Below are positions 36,761-49,540 of a DNA stretch of 64,000 nt, in pieces (the first letter of the stretch is position 1; each line of letters opens with the position of its first letter). The notes under the pieces were generated by a model, which made no database searches, was not told where the DNA came from, and worked only from the letters and a program-made list of their open reading frames with translations. The stretch comes from Cavia porcellus (lineage: Eukaryota > Chordata > Mammalia > Rodentia > Caviidae). The DNA is taken from NCBI RefSeq assembly GCF_034190915.1, contig NW_026947484.1, forward strand, positions 76,463,482-76,527,481, in the 5' to 3' direction. The position numbers were made by a program, and so were the translations under genes.

Positions 36761-36880
36761 TTTTTTTTTTTGTAATTTTTTTTTTTTTCTTTTTCCTTTT
36801 TACCGGTACCGGGGATCGAACTCCTGACTGCCTGCTTGCAAGGCAGGCGCTTATGCCGCTGAGCTAAATCCCCAGCCCCA
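36761..36880 (-). repeat. Young ID SINE, minus strand
   Basis: T runs, 'ctttttcctttttaccggta', an intact tRNA-like body, ending 'ctaaatccccagcccc'. The flanks 'ggtatggcttttt' and 'ggtactgcttttt' suggest a TSD. Confidence 0.95.
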
Positions 36881-36884
36881 AGGT

Positions 36885-39050
36885 ACTGCTTTTTAATACC
36901 TGTTTTCCATTACTCCATTGATCTGAAGTGAGATTCTTTTTTTCCAGCTAAAATCCCTGTACCCTTTAGATAATCCAGTCTTTTATCCAATTAGTTTCCT
37001 TCCTCAAATTCTTAGTTGCTTGGGTACTTTCTGAACCTTGCCATGCTTCAGGATGTTCCTGAATAGTTTTAGTTTTCTACTTTTTTGGGGGCCAGTCCTC
37101 CAATTTAATTCTTTTAGTTGAGTGAGCTGTTCCCTTTTTACAGACTCAGAGCTGATCCCTCTGCATTAATCAGCATCAAATAGGGTCTTAGTGAGTGAGA
37201 CACAGTATGGGGACTGTTTAACTTTTGAGATAACAAAAAATTTGAATACATAATGAATTCTTGAGGACCAAGAAGTATACATTTTGTAAGATTTGACAAT
37301 GGCATGGTGGTTATATTAAAAACAGTTTTGTTATTAGTGCACACAACGGTAAGAAGACACATTGTCTTTGTTTTGCTCTAAAATATTCTAGCACCATAGG
37401 ACAAAAAGAGGAGCTTAGATACAAAAAAGATTGGCAAAATATTGGTACTTATTGCAGTTCACTGATAATGCAGTGGATTCATTGAATATTTTGTATATAT
37501 TTGAAATTTTCCTTAATAAAAGATTATTAAAAATTAGAACAAAAATGAATTTGGAGTTTCAAAATCCTGTCAGGTGTTTGTAAAGGGTCCTTGAATGACT
37601 CTGGGGGAAAATACACTGTAGTGTTTAAGGTAGGGGATGTTTGGCAAGTGGCTGTTGAAAAATGAAATTAAATGTAGGTGTGATTGTCTGACCAAAGATA
37701 AAAATATAGAAGTCTGCTCACCAAAGTAATGTAGTCCATATGTGAGCAAGGACAGAGGAAAGCAGCCTAAAAGATGGCTGAAGCTGCTCAGGAGCTAAAG
37801 GAAAATTATTTTGTAACTGACCCTCTTGATGGTAGGCATGTCAAGGAACCAAAGTGTAAAAACACAGGATACTATCAGAGAGGAAGAGAATGTCATGTCT
37901 AGAATAGGGCCAACAACACACTTAAAGAGATGCAGAAAAATTTTAGAATATCCTTAAAGTCTGTCAAGAAAAGATAAACATAGGACTTGGAGCTATTCTG
38001 TAATGTTCATAGGAGACCCAGAGTTAAGAAGATGTAGGAAATACAAAACAGTCCAAAGGAACCTCACCCTAACACCCCTAATAAGGAGTTATCTGTGGTA
38101 GTGATGTTCTGTAGTTTCACTGTGAACATCACATTAGGGAATACAGAGCCACAGCCTCTAGGGGAATAATACTCTGTGGGATTCTTGTGAGACTCTGGTC
38201 GTGTAACATTTTTATCATGTGATCAGTATGTGATTTTATGTATTTTTGTTTAGAGATGCCTTGTTTGGTGTGTATTGTTGATTTCTTTAGGATGAAGCTC
38301 ATTGTCAGCACGATAACTGATGCCTAGTGGAGCTTATTTAATATACACTTTTTCTCCCTAAAGTATATCTTGGCCCTTTTGAACTTGGAAATGGGACTCC
38401 ATTTACACTAGTTTCTTAGAGGTCTTTTAAACGCCAAATCACCATCAAAAGGCACCAGGATGCAAACAAAACCAAACTCCCAACAGCATAAAGAAAGGCT
38501 GCTCAAAAGGACTTTGGTGTAGGAGAGCTGGTATGACCTTGACTTCAGGAAGGAATTGTATGTACATAGAGTGAGCCAAATATTTGGACTTTAGGATTAC
38601 AAATACATTTGGGTGAATAGATGAATTTGCAAACATGGACCTGAGCAATAATGAGGATCTGTATTTTTTCATTTGTGTATTTTTAATTGACTAATATGAT
38701 CTGTATTTTTAAGTAGCTTTTATGAGGGAGAACTTAAGTGGTAGCTATCAAATATTTCCCCCAAAGATCTGTTATCTTCTTGTGAATTGTCTAGTTTGTT
38801 TCTAGGGTCTTACAAATTTGTTGTAACCTCAAAAATAGAAGCAGTAACCATCTAGAATTTCTTACAAATATTTTTGCAGTTGGTATGCATTTAATTTTTC
38901 TTTGCCCTTGAGTTTTTGATAATGTGATCAACATTGTCTTTCCCTTGGGTGATTTTCTCCATTTTTAAAATCTTAGAAACAAGTATTTTCTCCTTTTCTT
39001 TCCTTCCCTCTGTCCCTTTCTCTCTCTCTCTCCTCCTCCCCCTTTTCTCT
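36885..39050. other. No gene recognised; old LINE-like 3' tail near 37440-37545
   Basis: 'gaatattttgtatatatttg' followed by 'aaattttccttaataaaag' resembles an old LINE 3' terminus. The rest is unassigned. Confidence 0.4.
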
Positions 39051-39054
39051 CTTT

Positions 39055-39133
39055 CCCTGTCCTTAGTGCTGACACTCAAACCCAGGCCCCCTCACAGACT
39101 AAGTATTTTACTACTGCACTGCACCCTCAGCCT
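39055..39133 (-). repeat. Degraded ID SINE, minus strand
   Basis: 'tgctgacactcaaacccagg' to 'tgcactgcaccctcagcct', preceded by a pyrimidine-rich (CT/T) tract at 39000-39050. Confidence 0.7.
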
Positions 39134-39134
39134 A

Positions 39135-40000
39135 AGAATGATGATTTTTAATTAAAAATACTGGTAAAATATTGAAAATTGGATCAAAACAAATGTAGGT
39201 AAAAGATGTGAGTGGCTAGGCTAGGGAAGGGGAGCACGTGCACAGATTCTGGAACTGAGTCAGTGTTCCAGCCCATATCCAGCATTTCTCACTGAAGAGT
39301 CTACACAGGTAACTGAAATACTTTGCAAACGTAAAAAAATATGGTCAGAATTATAAGGGAATGTTAGTTTCTGATTCGTAAACTTCTGTTGATAATCTTA
39401 GAGGACAGGAGAGAAGATTTAAAAAACCCGTACTTTTCAGAAATTAAAAACATTTTAAGTTACTGAAATACAGTACGTCCCCTCCTCACCCAGATGTGAC
39501 CCAGGAAGCTCAACGGTGTTTCCCCAGCAAGATTTTAGTTTTTCCAGATTAATTACATTGTGCTTTCCACTGCATGCCCTGGTGTTGTCTTCATACTTGC
39601 TTCCTCCTGGGAAGCAGATTTCTTTTCTGCATGCTGGAGCTTCCTTGTTTCTGCGACTTTGCTAGGCACAGTAGATACTTGTCTTGTGTTCTCTTTTTTC
39701 CTCCTAGCAAATAAGCTTCTTGCTCCTCCTTTTCTCTTACAGGCTCCAGTACCTTTTACACAACTGCCCTGACCCCTTCAGTACTTTGCAGGGAATTGGT
39801 GTGAAACAGTCCATGGAGGAACTAAACGGAGGAAAGAATGTTTTCTGCCCGCTTAAGGGAGAGGCATGTTTAAGTCTCCTTAAGTTTGCCAAGAGCAAGC
39901 TGTTCCTAACCAGCCTCATTTGCTTATTAAATTTTAAACTTGTTGAAGAGAATTTGGATAATACCATTATCAGGAAATACTGCCTCAGAATAAAACTAGG
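39135..40000. other. No gene recognised
   Basis: Acceptor-like 'ccttttctcttacag' at about 39742 opens a frame of some 95 codons (to 40040) that ends inside a B1. No donor or domain supports it. Confidence 0.4.
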
Positions 40001-40002
40001 GG

Positions 40003-40165
40003 CCAGGCTGGTGCTGCATGCCTTGATCCTAGAATTCTAGGAGACTGAGGCAGGGGGATTGCATGTTCCAGTCCAGCTGGGTAACTTAGCAAAACTCCGT
40101 CTCCAAAACGGGGAGAGGTGGTGGCTGAGGTGTAACTCAGTGCAAAGGCACCGCAAAAGCAAACA
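40003..40165 (+). repeat. B1 followed by ID remnant
   Basis: 'ggccaggctggtgctgcatg' to 'aaaactccgtctccaaaac', then 'ggctgaggtgtaactcagtg' and 'caaaggcaccgcaaaagc'. Confidence 0.75.
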
Positions 40166-40169
40166 AAAA

Positions 40170-41085
40170 CACAGGTGTTTGATTAAGCTCTTTAGGATTT
40201 TATTATAGATAAGTTAAAAAAATATGGGTTTGATTATTATCCATGGCCGTGTTGCAGGGTGAGTTGCATTTGGCTTGTGCCCTTCTCACCTTGCTGGTGC
40301 CACTGTGATTGTTTTTCCATTGAGGGAAGAAGGTTTAATTTTTTTATTAATTTATTTTCAGAGGGTACAGAGGCACAAAAGAGCAGTGATAGATTGTATG
40401 CAGGGTTTAGTGAAACTAGAAGCAGAGTCAGGAGCTAAAGTTCATTGAAATGCTGTTTTCACATTAAGTGAATCTACTTTTAAAAATTTTTAAAAACTTA
40501 CCTATTTGTGTCATAGTACAAAAATATTTAAAATTCTCTCAAGTAAAATGGGATGAGTGGCCATTACCAAGTGACGTGGTATCTCAGTTTGAGAAAGATG
40601 GCTTCTGGTGAAGATCTGTGTCTGCCTCACTGTTGGGAGGGAAGCTGACCAGCTGGATATCAAAAGTCAGCATAGAAGAGGACTGGAAAAGCAGGTGGCA
40701 GTTGATAGGAGGAATTACAGAACTAAGCTGCACACAACTTCCTGGAGTGGGGAGAAGGTTTCCTGCTGACTGGGGAGCCCTGGATCCAAAGCAGCTCCCC
40801 TTAAGGTGATTTAGGACACCAGGCAACCCTCCGCCCTCGCAGGCCACCTCCAGCAGCACTATTGGCAGTGTATTCAGAACGAAGCAGATAGTCCTCCTGT
40901 TGTTTTTTGTCTTAGTTTGGCTGCTCCAAAGGCTTGTTTGAAAACAAGCTCAACTCTAAGAGGGAAGCTAGGGAGGTAAATGAACTAGAAACCATTTCCT
41001 ACCATGAATGGTTGAAAGGCTGTTGGAAGGAGAGCAGTATACATTCTCAGTTTTGGAGAGCAGAATTGGAACTTTCGGATAGACA
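40170..41085. other. No gene recognised
   Basis: 40339-40460 ('tttattttcagagggtacag') may be an old minus-strand LINE tail. 40584-40860 is CpG-richer but holds no convincing exon. Confidence 0.4.
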
Positions 41086-41089
41086 TAAA

Positions 41090-41380
41090 ACACACAGATG
41101 AAATACATATTAATAATCATTATTAACAGTTTTAGTGGCAACACAACATTCCTTTTATGAATGTGCTCTTATTTATAACGCCATCTCTTACTCATAGTTG
41201 TTGTAATTATTTTCAACGTCACTAGAATACTAGAATGGCCATTTTTGAAGTATATTTGTCACTATGCACTTGTTATTTCCCTAGGACAAATTTCCAGAAG
41301 TGGACTAGCTGGGTCAGTGTTTGTTTGTGGCTTTGGAAACTTACTGCCAAACTGCCTTATCAGTGATGTGAATTGGACGT
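41090..41380 (+). repeat. Ancient LINE-like repeat
   Basis: 'aatttccagaagtggactag' 'ctgggtcagtg...' 'ttactgccaaactgcctt' follow the same old repeat as at 5950-6460. Confidence 0.5.
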
Positions 41381-41482
41381 GTTAAGAAGGTCAGATTACC
41401 CCCAGTTGGAAATGTTGTAGAAAGGATTTTGGTTGAATGGTGGGCATTGACCTAAGGTCCCTTTAAAAATGTTTTGAGATTT

Positions 41483-41640
41483 GCTGGGCGTGGTGGTGCA
41501 TAACTGTAATTCTAGCACTTGGGAGGCTGAGGCTGGAGGATAAACTCAATTCAAGTGAGCTCAAGGCCAGTCTGCACTACAAAGTGGGACTGTTTAAAAA
41601 CAAAACACAGCACAATACAGCACAGCACAACACACACAAC
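41483..41640 (+). repeat. B1 SINE with CACAG-rich tail
   Basis: 'ctgggcgtggtggtgcataa' to 'caaagtgggactgttt', then an A-rich tail grown into an irregular (CACAG/CACAA)n array. Confidence 0.85.
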
Positions 41641-41849
41641 TGTTGTGAAGGTTTGAGGACCAGGTGATCACTTCATCTAGAGCTGTCATGTTATATGTAA
41701 GTCATGCTATTGAAGCAAACTAATTAAGAGTCTGTAATGAGGGAAGTAACATAGAAGATTCCTCCATTCACAGATCTCTGTAGACCAGATTATTTTAAAA
41801 CTCCTAAAGGACTGCTTGACCATATGGTGCATGTCACTGGCAGTGACCA

Positions 41850-42010
41850 ACCACACTGGCATTTCAGTTCACGAACCTAATTCTTTCCACGATTCTGGTT
41901 GCAGTTACGTGTGGGTGCAATTCAGCTGCAACAAGAGTCCTAGAACAAATTCTACAACCAGAATTGTGGAAGGAATTAATTTGTAAACTGAGGTACCCCA
42001 CTGTACTTTA
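41850..42010. mobile_element. Palindromic MITE-like element
   Basis: The left arm ('ttctttccacgattctggtt') and right arm ('aaccagaattgtggaaggaa') are reverse complements. Pairing extends outward to 'acactggcatttcag' and 'ctgaggtaccccactgt'. About 35 bases form the centre. It resembles old DNA-transposon MITEs; I see no coding frame. Confidence 0.65.
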
Positions 42011-42014
42011 CCTC

Positions 42015-43800
42015 ACTGTTCGGCCTGCCCGTGTCCTGCAGAGCTTCACCAACTCCACTACCGTATGCTTGTACACTTGTATGCTCTAAGGAAATTGGTG
42101 ATCCGAAAGCTGATGTCACATCCCTCCATTAATTTCCCTCAGAGGATAAAGAAGGTCTGTTTTAGAATTGTCATGAAGCATGTGTGACTTTCTGGTCAGC
42201 ATTCACATACTTTAAACTCATGTGATTGTGAGGAAAACATGAATCACTTCTCATTCCTAGGAATGCCTCAGTTGTCATGAAGACTACTGTTGTGACATCC
42301 TTTCCATTGGATTTATTTTGTTTTTAAAAAAGCACTAGAAGTCCAGTGAGGAGAGGCCTATGACTGAGTGCAACCCCAGTGCTACTAAGTTGCAAAGGTC
42401 ATTTAACAAATTAACTATTTTATTACTTATAAAGGTGGTCTTTTCCAAACCAAGTGGTATTTGTTCATACTAGTAGAACTGAGTAACATCTGCTTCTAGG
42501 AAGATGGAAACAGACCTAAATCTGCAAAGAAAAAAAATTTAAAATGATGTTGCATGTGTTTTATCCTGACAGCCGCAGGCTCACCTCTAGTGAGATGGTG
42601 TAATGTCCCCAGACCATCCAGACGGGATTCCAGCTGCATTGCTTGCCTAAGCTGCTGGGCCCCTAAGGCAGTAAATGAGTTAATATATAGAATAGTACTT
42701 TATCATCTGTAAAACACTACCCCATAATAGTTATCACTATCAGGTAATGGCACTTTTGGCTTTAAACATTTCCAGTGGATGAAGGAGCTAGTAAACTTCA
42801 CCAAGGAAGAGGTCAGGTCTGATTTTGCTTGATTTTGTCATTTTAAGGTTTGCCTCATAGGTTGGAATTCAGTGAAGATTTATTGAATCAGTACAAGAAA
42901 GTATTTGTTGGCTAGAGCTTGAATTGGCATAAAACAATAAAAGATCAGCATTTTCTCTTTGGAAATGTGTGCTTGTACTGCTACTCATATCTTACAGGGA
43001 AACTGAGATCCACTGATCATCAAGCGTCTCTGATTGCTAGATGCTGCAATTTTCAAGTGATTTCTAATTACATATTAAGTGCTTCCTTTGGGTAAGAAAG
43101 AAGATGGAATCGAGACTGGGTTCTATTGTTCTAGGAAGCTAATTCTGTTGTCTACGTCTCCAACACAGCATCTTTGTATTTTTGTTCTTTGTGCATTGTA
43201 TTTGTTCTTAAACTGCGAATATACCATGAACTGAGAACTCTGTAGCTGGAGTGATAGTCTGTCAGTTCTATCTATTATGCTTGAGAACAAACATTTCGTT
43301 TTATTTCTGATGGAACCTCTCTCATTGCCACTAATAAAATGATGCTATTGAAAAAAAAAATAGGCCTATGGATAAGCCTCAAAAGTACTTTGGATCTTGG
43401 AAACAAATATTCTTTCAGTTTAGGATTCTGAGGTTTTATGTCTTTATGTGGAAATACAAAGTAGAATTAGTGGTTTCTTATCCTTGGGCTTTAGGTGAAA
43501 CATATTAATGAAATTGAATCCCAAATTGTATTTACGTATGCTTTCCTAGTGAGATGTTCCATTAAAAAAATAAGAACCTCAAATTGCTCTGTGGTCCAGA
43601 AATGTTTAGGAACCATTGCCCAGCAAATTTAATTCAGTACTTTGTTCACTCCATGGTGATTTTGTGACATAAAATACGTAGATATCACAGGTACACATAA
43701 ATGCTTAATAAATATTTGTTGGAGCTCAATAAAAATCACAGGTGCCCCTTTTGTCTTATCTGTAACACATTATAGGCTGTGGTGTCCTCACAAATAGGGT
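42015..43800. other. No gene recognised; L2-like 3' tail at 43690-43735
   Basis: 'aaatgcttaataaatatttg' 'ttggagctcaataaa' is typical of an L2 3' terminus. The rest is unassigned. Confidence 0.45.
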
Positions 43801-43806
43801 CTTTAT

Positions 43807-43890
43807 TTTTTTTTTGACCCAGGAATTGAACTCATGACCTTGTGCTTATCTTGCTGCTTGTCAGCTAACCTGTCTAATCCCGTCACCCAG
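43807..43890 (-). repeat. Degraded ID SINE, minus strand
   Basis: 'gaattgaactcatgaccttg' 'tgcttatcttgctgcttgtc' 'agctaacctgtctaatccc' after a T run. Confidence 0.7.
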
Positions 43891-43894
43891 TGTA

Positions 43895-45885
43895 ACAGAA
43901 GACATGCTTTCTAGTCAGAATAGAAGTCTTGCAATTTTTCTGATTATGTATCCTCATTCACCAAAACAGTACGAGCACATATCCTCGGTATAAGCATTGA
44001 TTTACAAAGGATACACATGTGCATGTCTCCGTTGAGGTTGTGGATTTTGTTTTATGCTGATAATCGAAGGCACACAATTTCAGTACTGGAATAGTAATGT
44101 TGGCTTCATTTGAATATGAGCTACTATCTAAAAGGCGCACTGTAGACAGCTTTCTGTTCATTCCTACTTTTGGACCCCTCATAATCTGAGTTCCCACCCA
44201 GCTCTGGCTCTGGGTCTTTCCTCTTCCGCCTCCTAAGGCTGTTAAGCAGACAGCCTTCCTGCCAGCTGCTCCTTCTCTGGGCTGCTTCACCTCAACTCTG
44301 GGGCATTGAGGTCGGGTTCATTCAGTGCACCTTAAGTCAGGTCAACTCAGGTGTGCTCTTTGCTGTTTCAGCTGTTCTTGGGAAGGCTCTTCTGTGGCAC
44401 ACAGCTGGCATTGCCACTTGGGAAATAGAGTGGCCTGGCACAAACATGGTTGTCCAGGCTGAAAGGTGCGTGTGACAGTGACATCTTCACTGACGAGGAG
44501 CCTAGGGAGGCCGGGTAGGTGCTGACCTCATCACAACATGAATATGTCTGTGGGTAGAGAAGAAAAGTCTGACTTCCTCTTTTTTCCTTTGTAGTCCATA
44601 TTTACAGTCCTCTTAAAGGCTTATATGTAGTCAGATAAAGTTTCTATATTTAAGTAAATTGGAGAAGTGGTGACCATTTATTCTTTTAAAGATTCATACT
44701 ACCCGTTGGCCTTCCCTGTCTAGTTACTGCTGGGGAGAAAATGGTAACAGCTTCATGGTTTTAAGATTTAACCAGTAGTTCCTGGAGTGGGGAAGTCAGT
44801 CCTAAGGAACAGCTTAAGGTTCGCTGCATCTCAGCCTAGTGTGCAGGGAGAGAGGAAAGGTTTATCTGAGTCCCTTCCACATAGAATAGAGCCAGCAAAG
44901 GAAACTTGCAGCGTATCCTAGTTTGAAAGTACCATGGGAATGAAGCACACGTCTGGAAATGGAAAACCCATTCGTGTGCCCATGTGAATGTTTTCCTCCG
45001 AAAAGTGGTGCTGTTTTCATTCATGAGCTTCAGTGCAGTGATGGTCGGTCCATTTTCCGTATTTATGGAGTGCCTTTGAGAGATAGCTGAGTTGTCCTGC
45101 TAGACTTTCCCATTGATGTACGTTCCTATAGCATAGCAGGTTGCAGGTCTTTAAAACTAAATGGTCTGAAGGTATTGAATTTAGAAGTAACTTTTACAAA
45201 CTGACTCAGAAGCTTCCAACATGGACATTTTAGTGTGGGGTTAGGGGAAAGCTCCCCAGCCAGTGTTTAGCGCTTTGCACTCTTAAATTTTTGTGCGTGT
45301 ATCACATAACTATGATTATTGCTATCTTACAGAGGGGAAAGAGAAAAAAGTTCACAGTTATTTGACTAGGTCATAGACTAGTCAGGTGTGAGGTAGAGAT
45401 TGATCTTGTGTGAGATTAGCTTAAGTTTCTCTTAACCTTGTGCTAGTAAGCTTTTTTAACTTGCATCTTACTTACTTTTCACCACATGTGAGAGATGTAA
45501 AAATCATTCCCTTACACACTGTCTGTAGACCGCAGGTGAGAAATTCATATGTTGATGTGTATCCTGCCAGCTATGTATTTTTAATTTCATATGTGTTCAA
45601 CTTCATATGTATTTTCAACTTTATAAACTAGCTCCTCATCTTAAAATCTTCATAAATATGTTTAGTATTTGTATAATAATTTAACAAGTTATCGAAGTTT
45701 TTTGTAGTGATTGTATTTGTACACAAGTATATGGATTGATTTATTAAAAATTCCTTACTCTGTGTAAGTAGGTACATTATAAGGTCAGAAGTAACCGTTA
45801 AGAACTTATAACCATGTGGAAAGCTCTGGATACACTTTGCCAGATTGATTCCTTATAAAAGTGGCACTAATCTGTCTCCCCGCAG
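43895..45885. other. No gene recognised; MIR at 45270-45420
   Basis: 45270-45420 reads as reverse MIR ('attgctatcttacagagggg'). The 110-codon minus frame at 43958-44290 has no recognised domain. Confidence 0.45.
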
Positions 45886-46008
45886 CTCTGCGTGTGACTG
45901 CATGCCTCCTGCAGACCTCGCCTTGGGGCGGGACAGGTGTATCAGCGCTGGTTTCCTCAGCTGCCGGAGGACTCCTGTGTGAGACTTCAGGAGGCTGCTC
46001 GCGCAGAG
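45886..46008 (+). CDS. Candidate internal exon, 123 nt
   Basis: The segment is bounded by a good acceptor ('tctgtctccccgcag') and a donor-like 'agag|gtatct'. Its length is a multiple of three, and one frame is open throughout: it starts after two bases, begins LRVTACLLQT and ends CSRR plus one base. Unlike its AT-rich surroundings it is GC-rich and holds several CpGs. I see no repeat similarity and do not recognise the peptide. Its 3' phase leaves one base, which joined directly to the 57.26-kb exon would read GAA TGA and stop at once; the two would therefore need an intervening exon or belong to different transcripts. An untranslated or lncRNA exon, or chance, is possible. Confidence 0.22.
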
Positions 46009-46236
46009 GTATCTCTCAGTCTATCTGATACTCTATTGTCTCCACCTGTCTGCCCTAAACCTGCTGGTCACCCTGTCTCCCCTTCATTGTGTCAACTTTG
46101 TCTCACAAAGCACAGCTTCCTGTCTCTTCCTGATGTCTCCTCAGCCTGTTATGGTTTATTTCTCAGATGTTCACTGTTCTGTCTCCTAGAATTACAAGAA
46201 ATTTAACTCTTAGATTTCATTTTTAAGCCCTTGGAT

Positions 46237-46240
<4 letters not shown>

Positions 46241-46278
<38 letters not shown>
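46241..46278. repeat. (CT)n microsatellite
   Basis: Nineteen uninterrupted CT units. Confidence 0.95.
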
Positions 46279-46283
<5 letters not shown>

Positions 46284-46289
46284 TTTGAA

Positions 46290-46417
46290 TGTTTGTGAAA
46301 CAAGGTTTCACTTTGTGTTTCAAGCCAGACTTGAACTTGCTATGTAGCCCAAACTGGCCTTGAACTCACATCCTTTTGATTACTGGCATTGCAGGCATGC
46401 GCTACCCACTCCTGGCT
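46290..46417 (-). repeat. B1 SINE, minus strand
   Basis: 'atgtagcccaaactggcctt' and 'attgcaggcatgcgctaccc'. The CT tract abuts its outer edge. Confidence 0.75.
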
Positions 46418-46419
46418 CA

Positions 46420-48210
46420 TTTGATTAACGCATTCATTGTTGCTTAAGTTACATGTTGTCATCTTTTTGCAAACAATTTGGGTTGAGTTATTTTTTTCTT
46501 ATTTGCTTATGTAGTTCATGTATTCTAATTAGTTAAGATTTGCGTTTACTAGATCCCGTGAAGTTTGGTCTGTGGGGTTTCTGTTTTCATTAATTCTACA
46601 CTCTTCCTTACCTCAAGCCCTTTTGTTATTTTCAAAATAGTCTGATAATTGGATTCGTAGTTCTCTAAAACAGTAATATTTTAGGAGAATAGTATTTTTT
46701 CATCTGTTGGCTCTTTGTTCATTATGCATGCCTGTTTTTTTCTGTAATAGTTTTCATGTGCAATGTAATTGGAGGATGGTCTAACACTGCTACTTTGCAG
46801 AATTTATTGAATTCTTCTTTCACCCACTGTGATTTACATATGTGTGTGACGTATACACTTGAGAAAACAGTTATCTTTGTGTGGTTGATTTAGATCTATT
46901 CACATCAATAGATGCACTGTATCTTCATGATAATGAAAAGCTGACATCCTCAGCGTGCCCTGAATCTGACGCTTGACTTGCCTTCCTAGCACAGCACTTA
47001 GGAGACAGCATCTTGCCTTGCGGGCACACTGTCAGCCAGAGGCTTGGCTGGATGCGCAGCCTGCCTGGAATAGAAAAAGTTCAAGGTACAGGACCCTCCC
47101 TAGACACCCACTCTGTGACCCCGACCCTGTCTCCAAGCTGCTCTTGCAAGAACGTTAATCTGTTAGAGGATCTTTCATCATGGTAAAAGGCAGAAACAAT
47201 TTTCTTAATGCCATTGATAAGGTCTGCGTGTACCCTGTTTAATGCTGCTTACTGTGGAAAGCGAGCACTAGAGAGTTTTATTTTTCTTTTTTAAACGACT
47301 TGCCTTCATGAACTTACAGTAATTGTACATACTGTGTATGTGAAAATCTGTCCTTTTTGTAAGTTTTTCGGGTAGGTATGTACATGCTTGAGAGTGACCA
47401 AATTTGGTTGCTTTTCATGTGAACTTAATAGTCACTTAAAACCTATTGCTTTTGTTCTTTGTAAATCCACATACACATGTTCAATATCTGCATAATAATA
47501 AAATTAAAGTTTCCGTCTTTTGGCTATTATAGTAGAGGAGCAATGAGTATATTTGTGCCTAAATCTGTGTGGGTATTTTTTGTGAATGTTATTGTCTTAC
47601 TATACATTACTAGATGGGAAAAAGTGGGCACCAAGTGAGATAGTTGAGAAAAATCTGTAACCACTCTAAAAACTCTTCATACATTTTGGGAAATTGCTAT
47701 CTTTTAAAAAACGAGACTAGTTGCACATATATGGATACCCCATTTCCCTGGTGACCCAGCCCCAGGGAGAGGAAGAATTCAGACCTCCCTCATCCAGGCC
47801 CAGCGCCACTGTGGATCCTTTGTGTGACAAGGTGGTGTCCTGTGTCTTCCCTGCAAGCACAAGCATTGTTTCCAAGGCAACAGTGATATTGGATACCCCT
47901 TAGGTCTGTTTCAGAGAAGCCTGCAGAGAAGTTGTTGACAATTGCTAGAGGTTGTGATAGTGAGAAATTACATAGTGTTCCTTTGGCAACACATGCTAAT
48001 GGACAGTTCTAATGTTGGAGCCCTTCTAAAGTGAAATTGTGAATATCTACACTGGAAAAATGTAGTCATAAATGACCTCAGATATATGTTGCTTGTTAAG
48101 GTTTAGCGAGCTCACATGTTATTCAAAAAGGTAAATAACTTTTTTCTTTTAAATAGGTGATAAAATAACCATGCTTCTCTTGTAAATTAAAAAAAAAATT
48201 TGTAAGTGAC
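46420..48210. other. No gene recognised
   Basis: AT-rich. 46970-47160 is locally GC-richer with a 61-codon frame but no splice context I trust. Confidence 0.5.
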
Positions 48211-48214
48211 CACA

Positions 48215-48296
48215 TTGGGTTGGGTATGTATCCACATAGTACAGTGCTTGCCTAGCATTTGTGAGACTCTGGGTTCAATCATCAGCATTGAAAAAA
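48215..48296 (+). repeat. ID SINE (old type)
   Basis: 'tgggttgggtatgtatccac' to 'tgggttcaatcatcagcatt'. Confidence 0.75.
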
Positions 48297-48299
48297 CTG

Positions 48300-49060
48300 A
48301 ACACATTTCAAAAGCAAGAATGATGACCCTGGTTGTTAGGTGTGTGTAATCTCAAATTTCCACTTCTAGACTTACCCGATTGAGCTATTTTGAAAGAATG
48401 TCAGAAATGCAGTTGGAGTGTAGAATCTAAGCGGAGGAACTTAAACACAGGGAGTGGGATATATTCCTTAATTTATCACAAGAATTAATGGCAACTCATT
48501 TGGTACGGCAGTAGCTAATTTAGAGAGAAAAATATAGTACAGGCTTTCAGAAGAATACCTGTATTTGGTCAGGACTCAGAGTTTTTTCTTTTGCTTCATG
48601 CCTCATACATCCAGCCCTAAGCTCACCAAGCAGCATCCCTTGCAGGTCAGCTATGAGTCTGGTACAGAACAGTCTGGGAAGCCTGCAGTTGGGTGTCTTG
48701 TCTGCCATGCCACATAGACGTGGCCAGGCAGAAATGCCTGTTCTCCTCTTTTTCAGGTATTTCAGTTTAAAACAAGTTGAAACTGGATAGCCAGCATTTC
48801 CTCTCCATTAATGTAACTCTGATTTATATTTGTAATAAACAATGGTTAGCGTATCTATGTTTTTTAGTATTTTATATTCTTTACGTTTTCAGCAGAAATT
48901 TTGGTAGTGCATTCCTTGTATTAATGCATGTTTTAACTGACGCGCTGACAAAAGCTATTTTTGGTAGAATGGTCTTTCCACCTCTCTTTATATCAGAAGA
49001 TCTCAGAAACATAATTTGTTCTTGTGCTACAATAAGATATAGATGGATCAAGTGGTAGAC
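48300..49060. other. No gene recognised
   Basis: A 93-codon frame (48777-49058) is Leu/Phe-rich but AT-driven and unsupported. Confidence 0.5.
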
Positions 49061-49063
49061 ATC

Positions 49064-49262
49064 AGCTGGGCATGGTGGCATATACCAGTAGCCTTAGCAG
49101 TCTGGAAGGCTGAGACAGGAGGATTGTGAGTTCAAGCCCAGCCTGGGCAACGTAGTGACTTAGTGAAACCCTGTCACAAAAATTTAAGAACTGGGGGAAA
49201 AAGGCTGAACATGAAGCTTAATTTGAAGGCCCTGGGTTCAATCCCTAGTACTGAAAAAAAAA
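49064..49262 (+). repeat. B1 followed by ID remnant
   Basis: 'agctgggcatggtggcatat' to 'gtgaaaccctgtcaca', then 'ggccctgggttcaatcccta' with poly(A). Confidence 0.8.
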
Positions 49263-49503
49263 TCCAAAAAACAAGTAGGTATCTATAGGCCTTGCTTCTT
49301 GATGTTTTACAGTCTGTTTACACTTTTATGTCCCAATCCAGTAACATTTAGGTTTCAAAGAAAACCACCTTTTCTTTTAGCATGCTTTGAGAATAATGTT
49401 CAAGCTGGTGTAAAGTTTACTGGCAGAGGTGGAAGAGTCTGACTGTCATGATGGCTGAAACTAGTCATGTGCTTCAAGAGTTATTGATATCAACAAAGGA
49501 CAA

Positions 49504-49508
<5 letters not shown>

Positions 49509-49540
<32 letters not shown>

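Noticed and set aside
39743..40040. Acceptor-like site followed by a ~95-codon frame
   Set aside because: The frame runs into a B1 and stops there; there is no donor and no recognisable protein.
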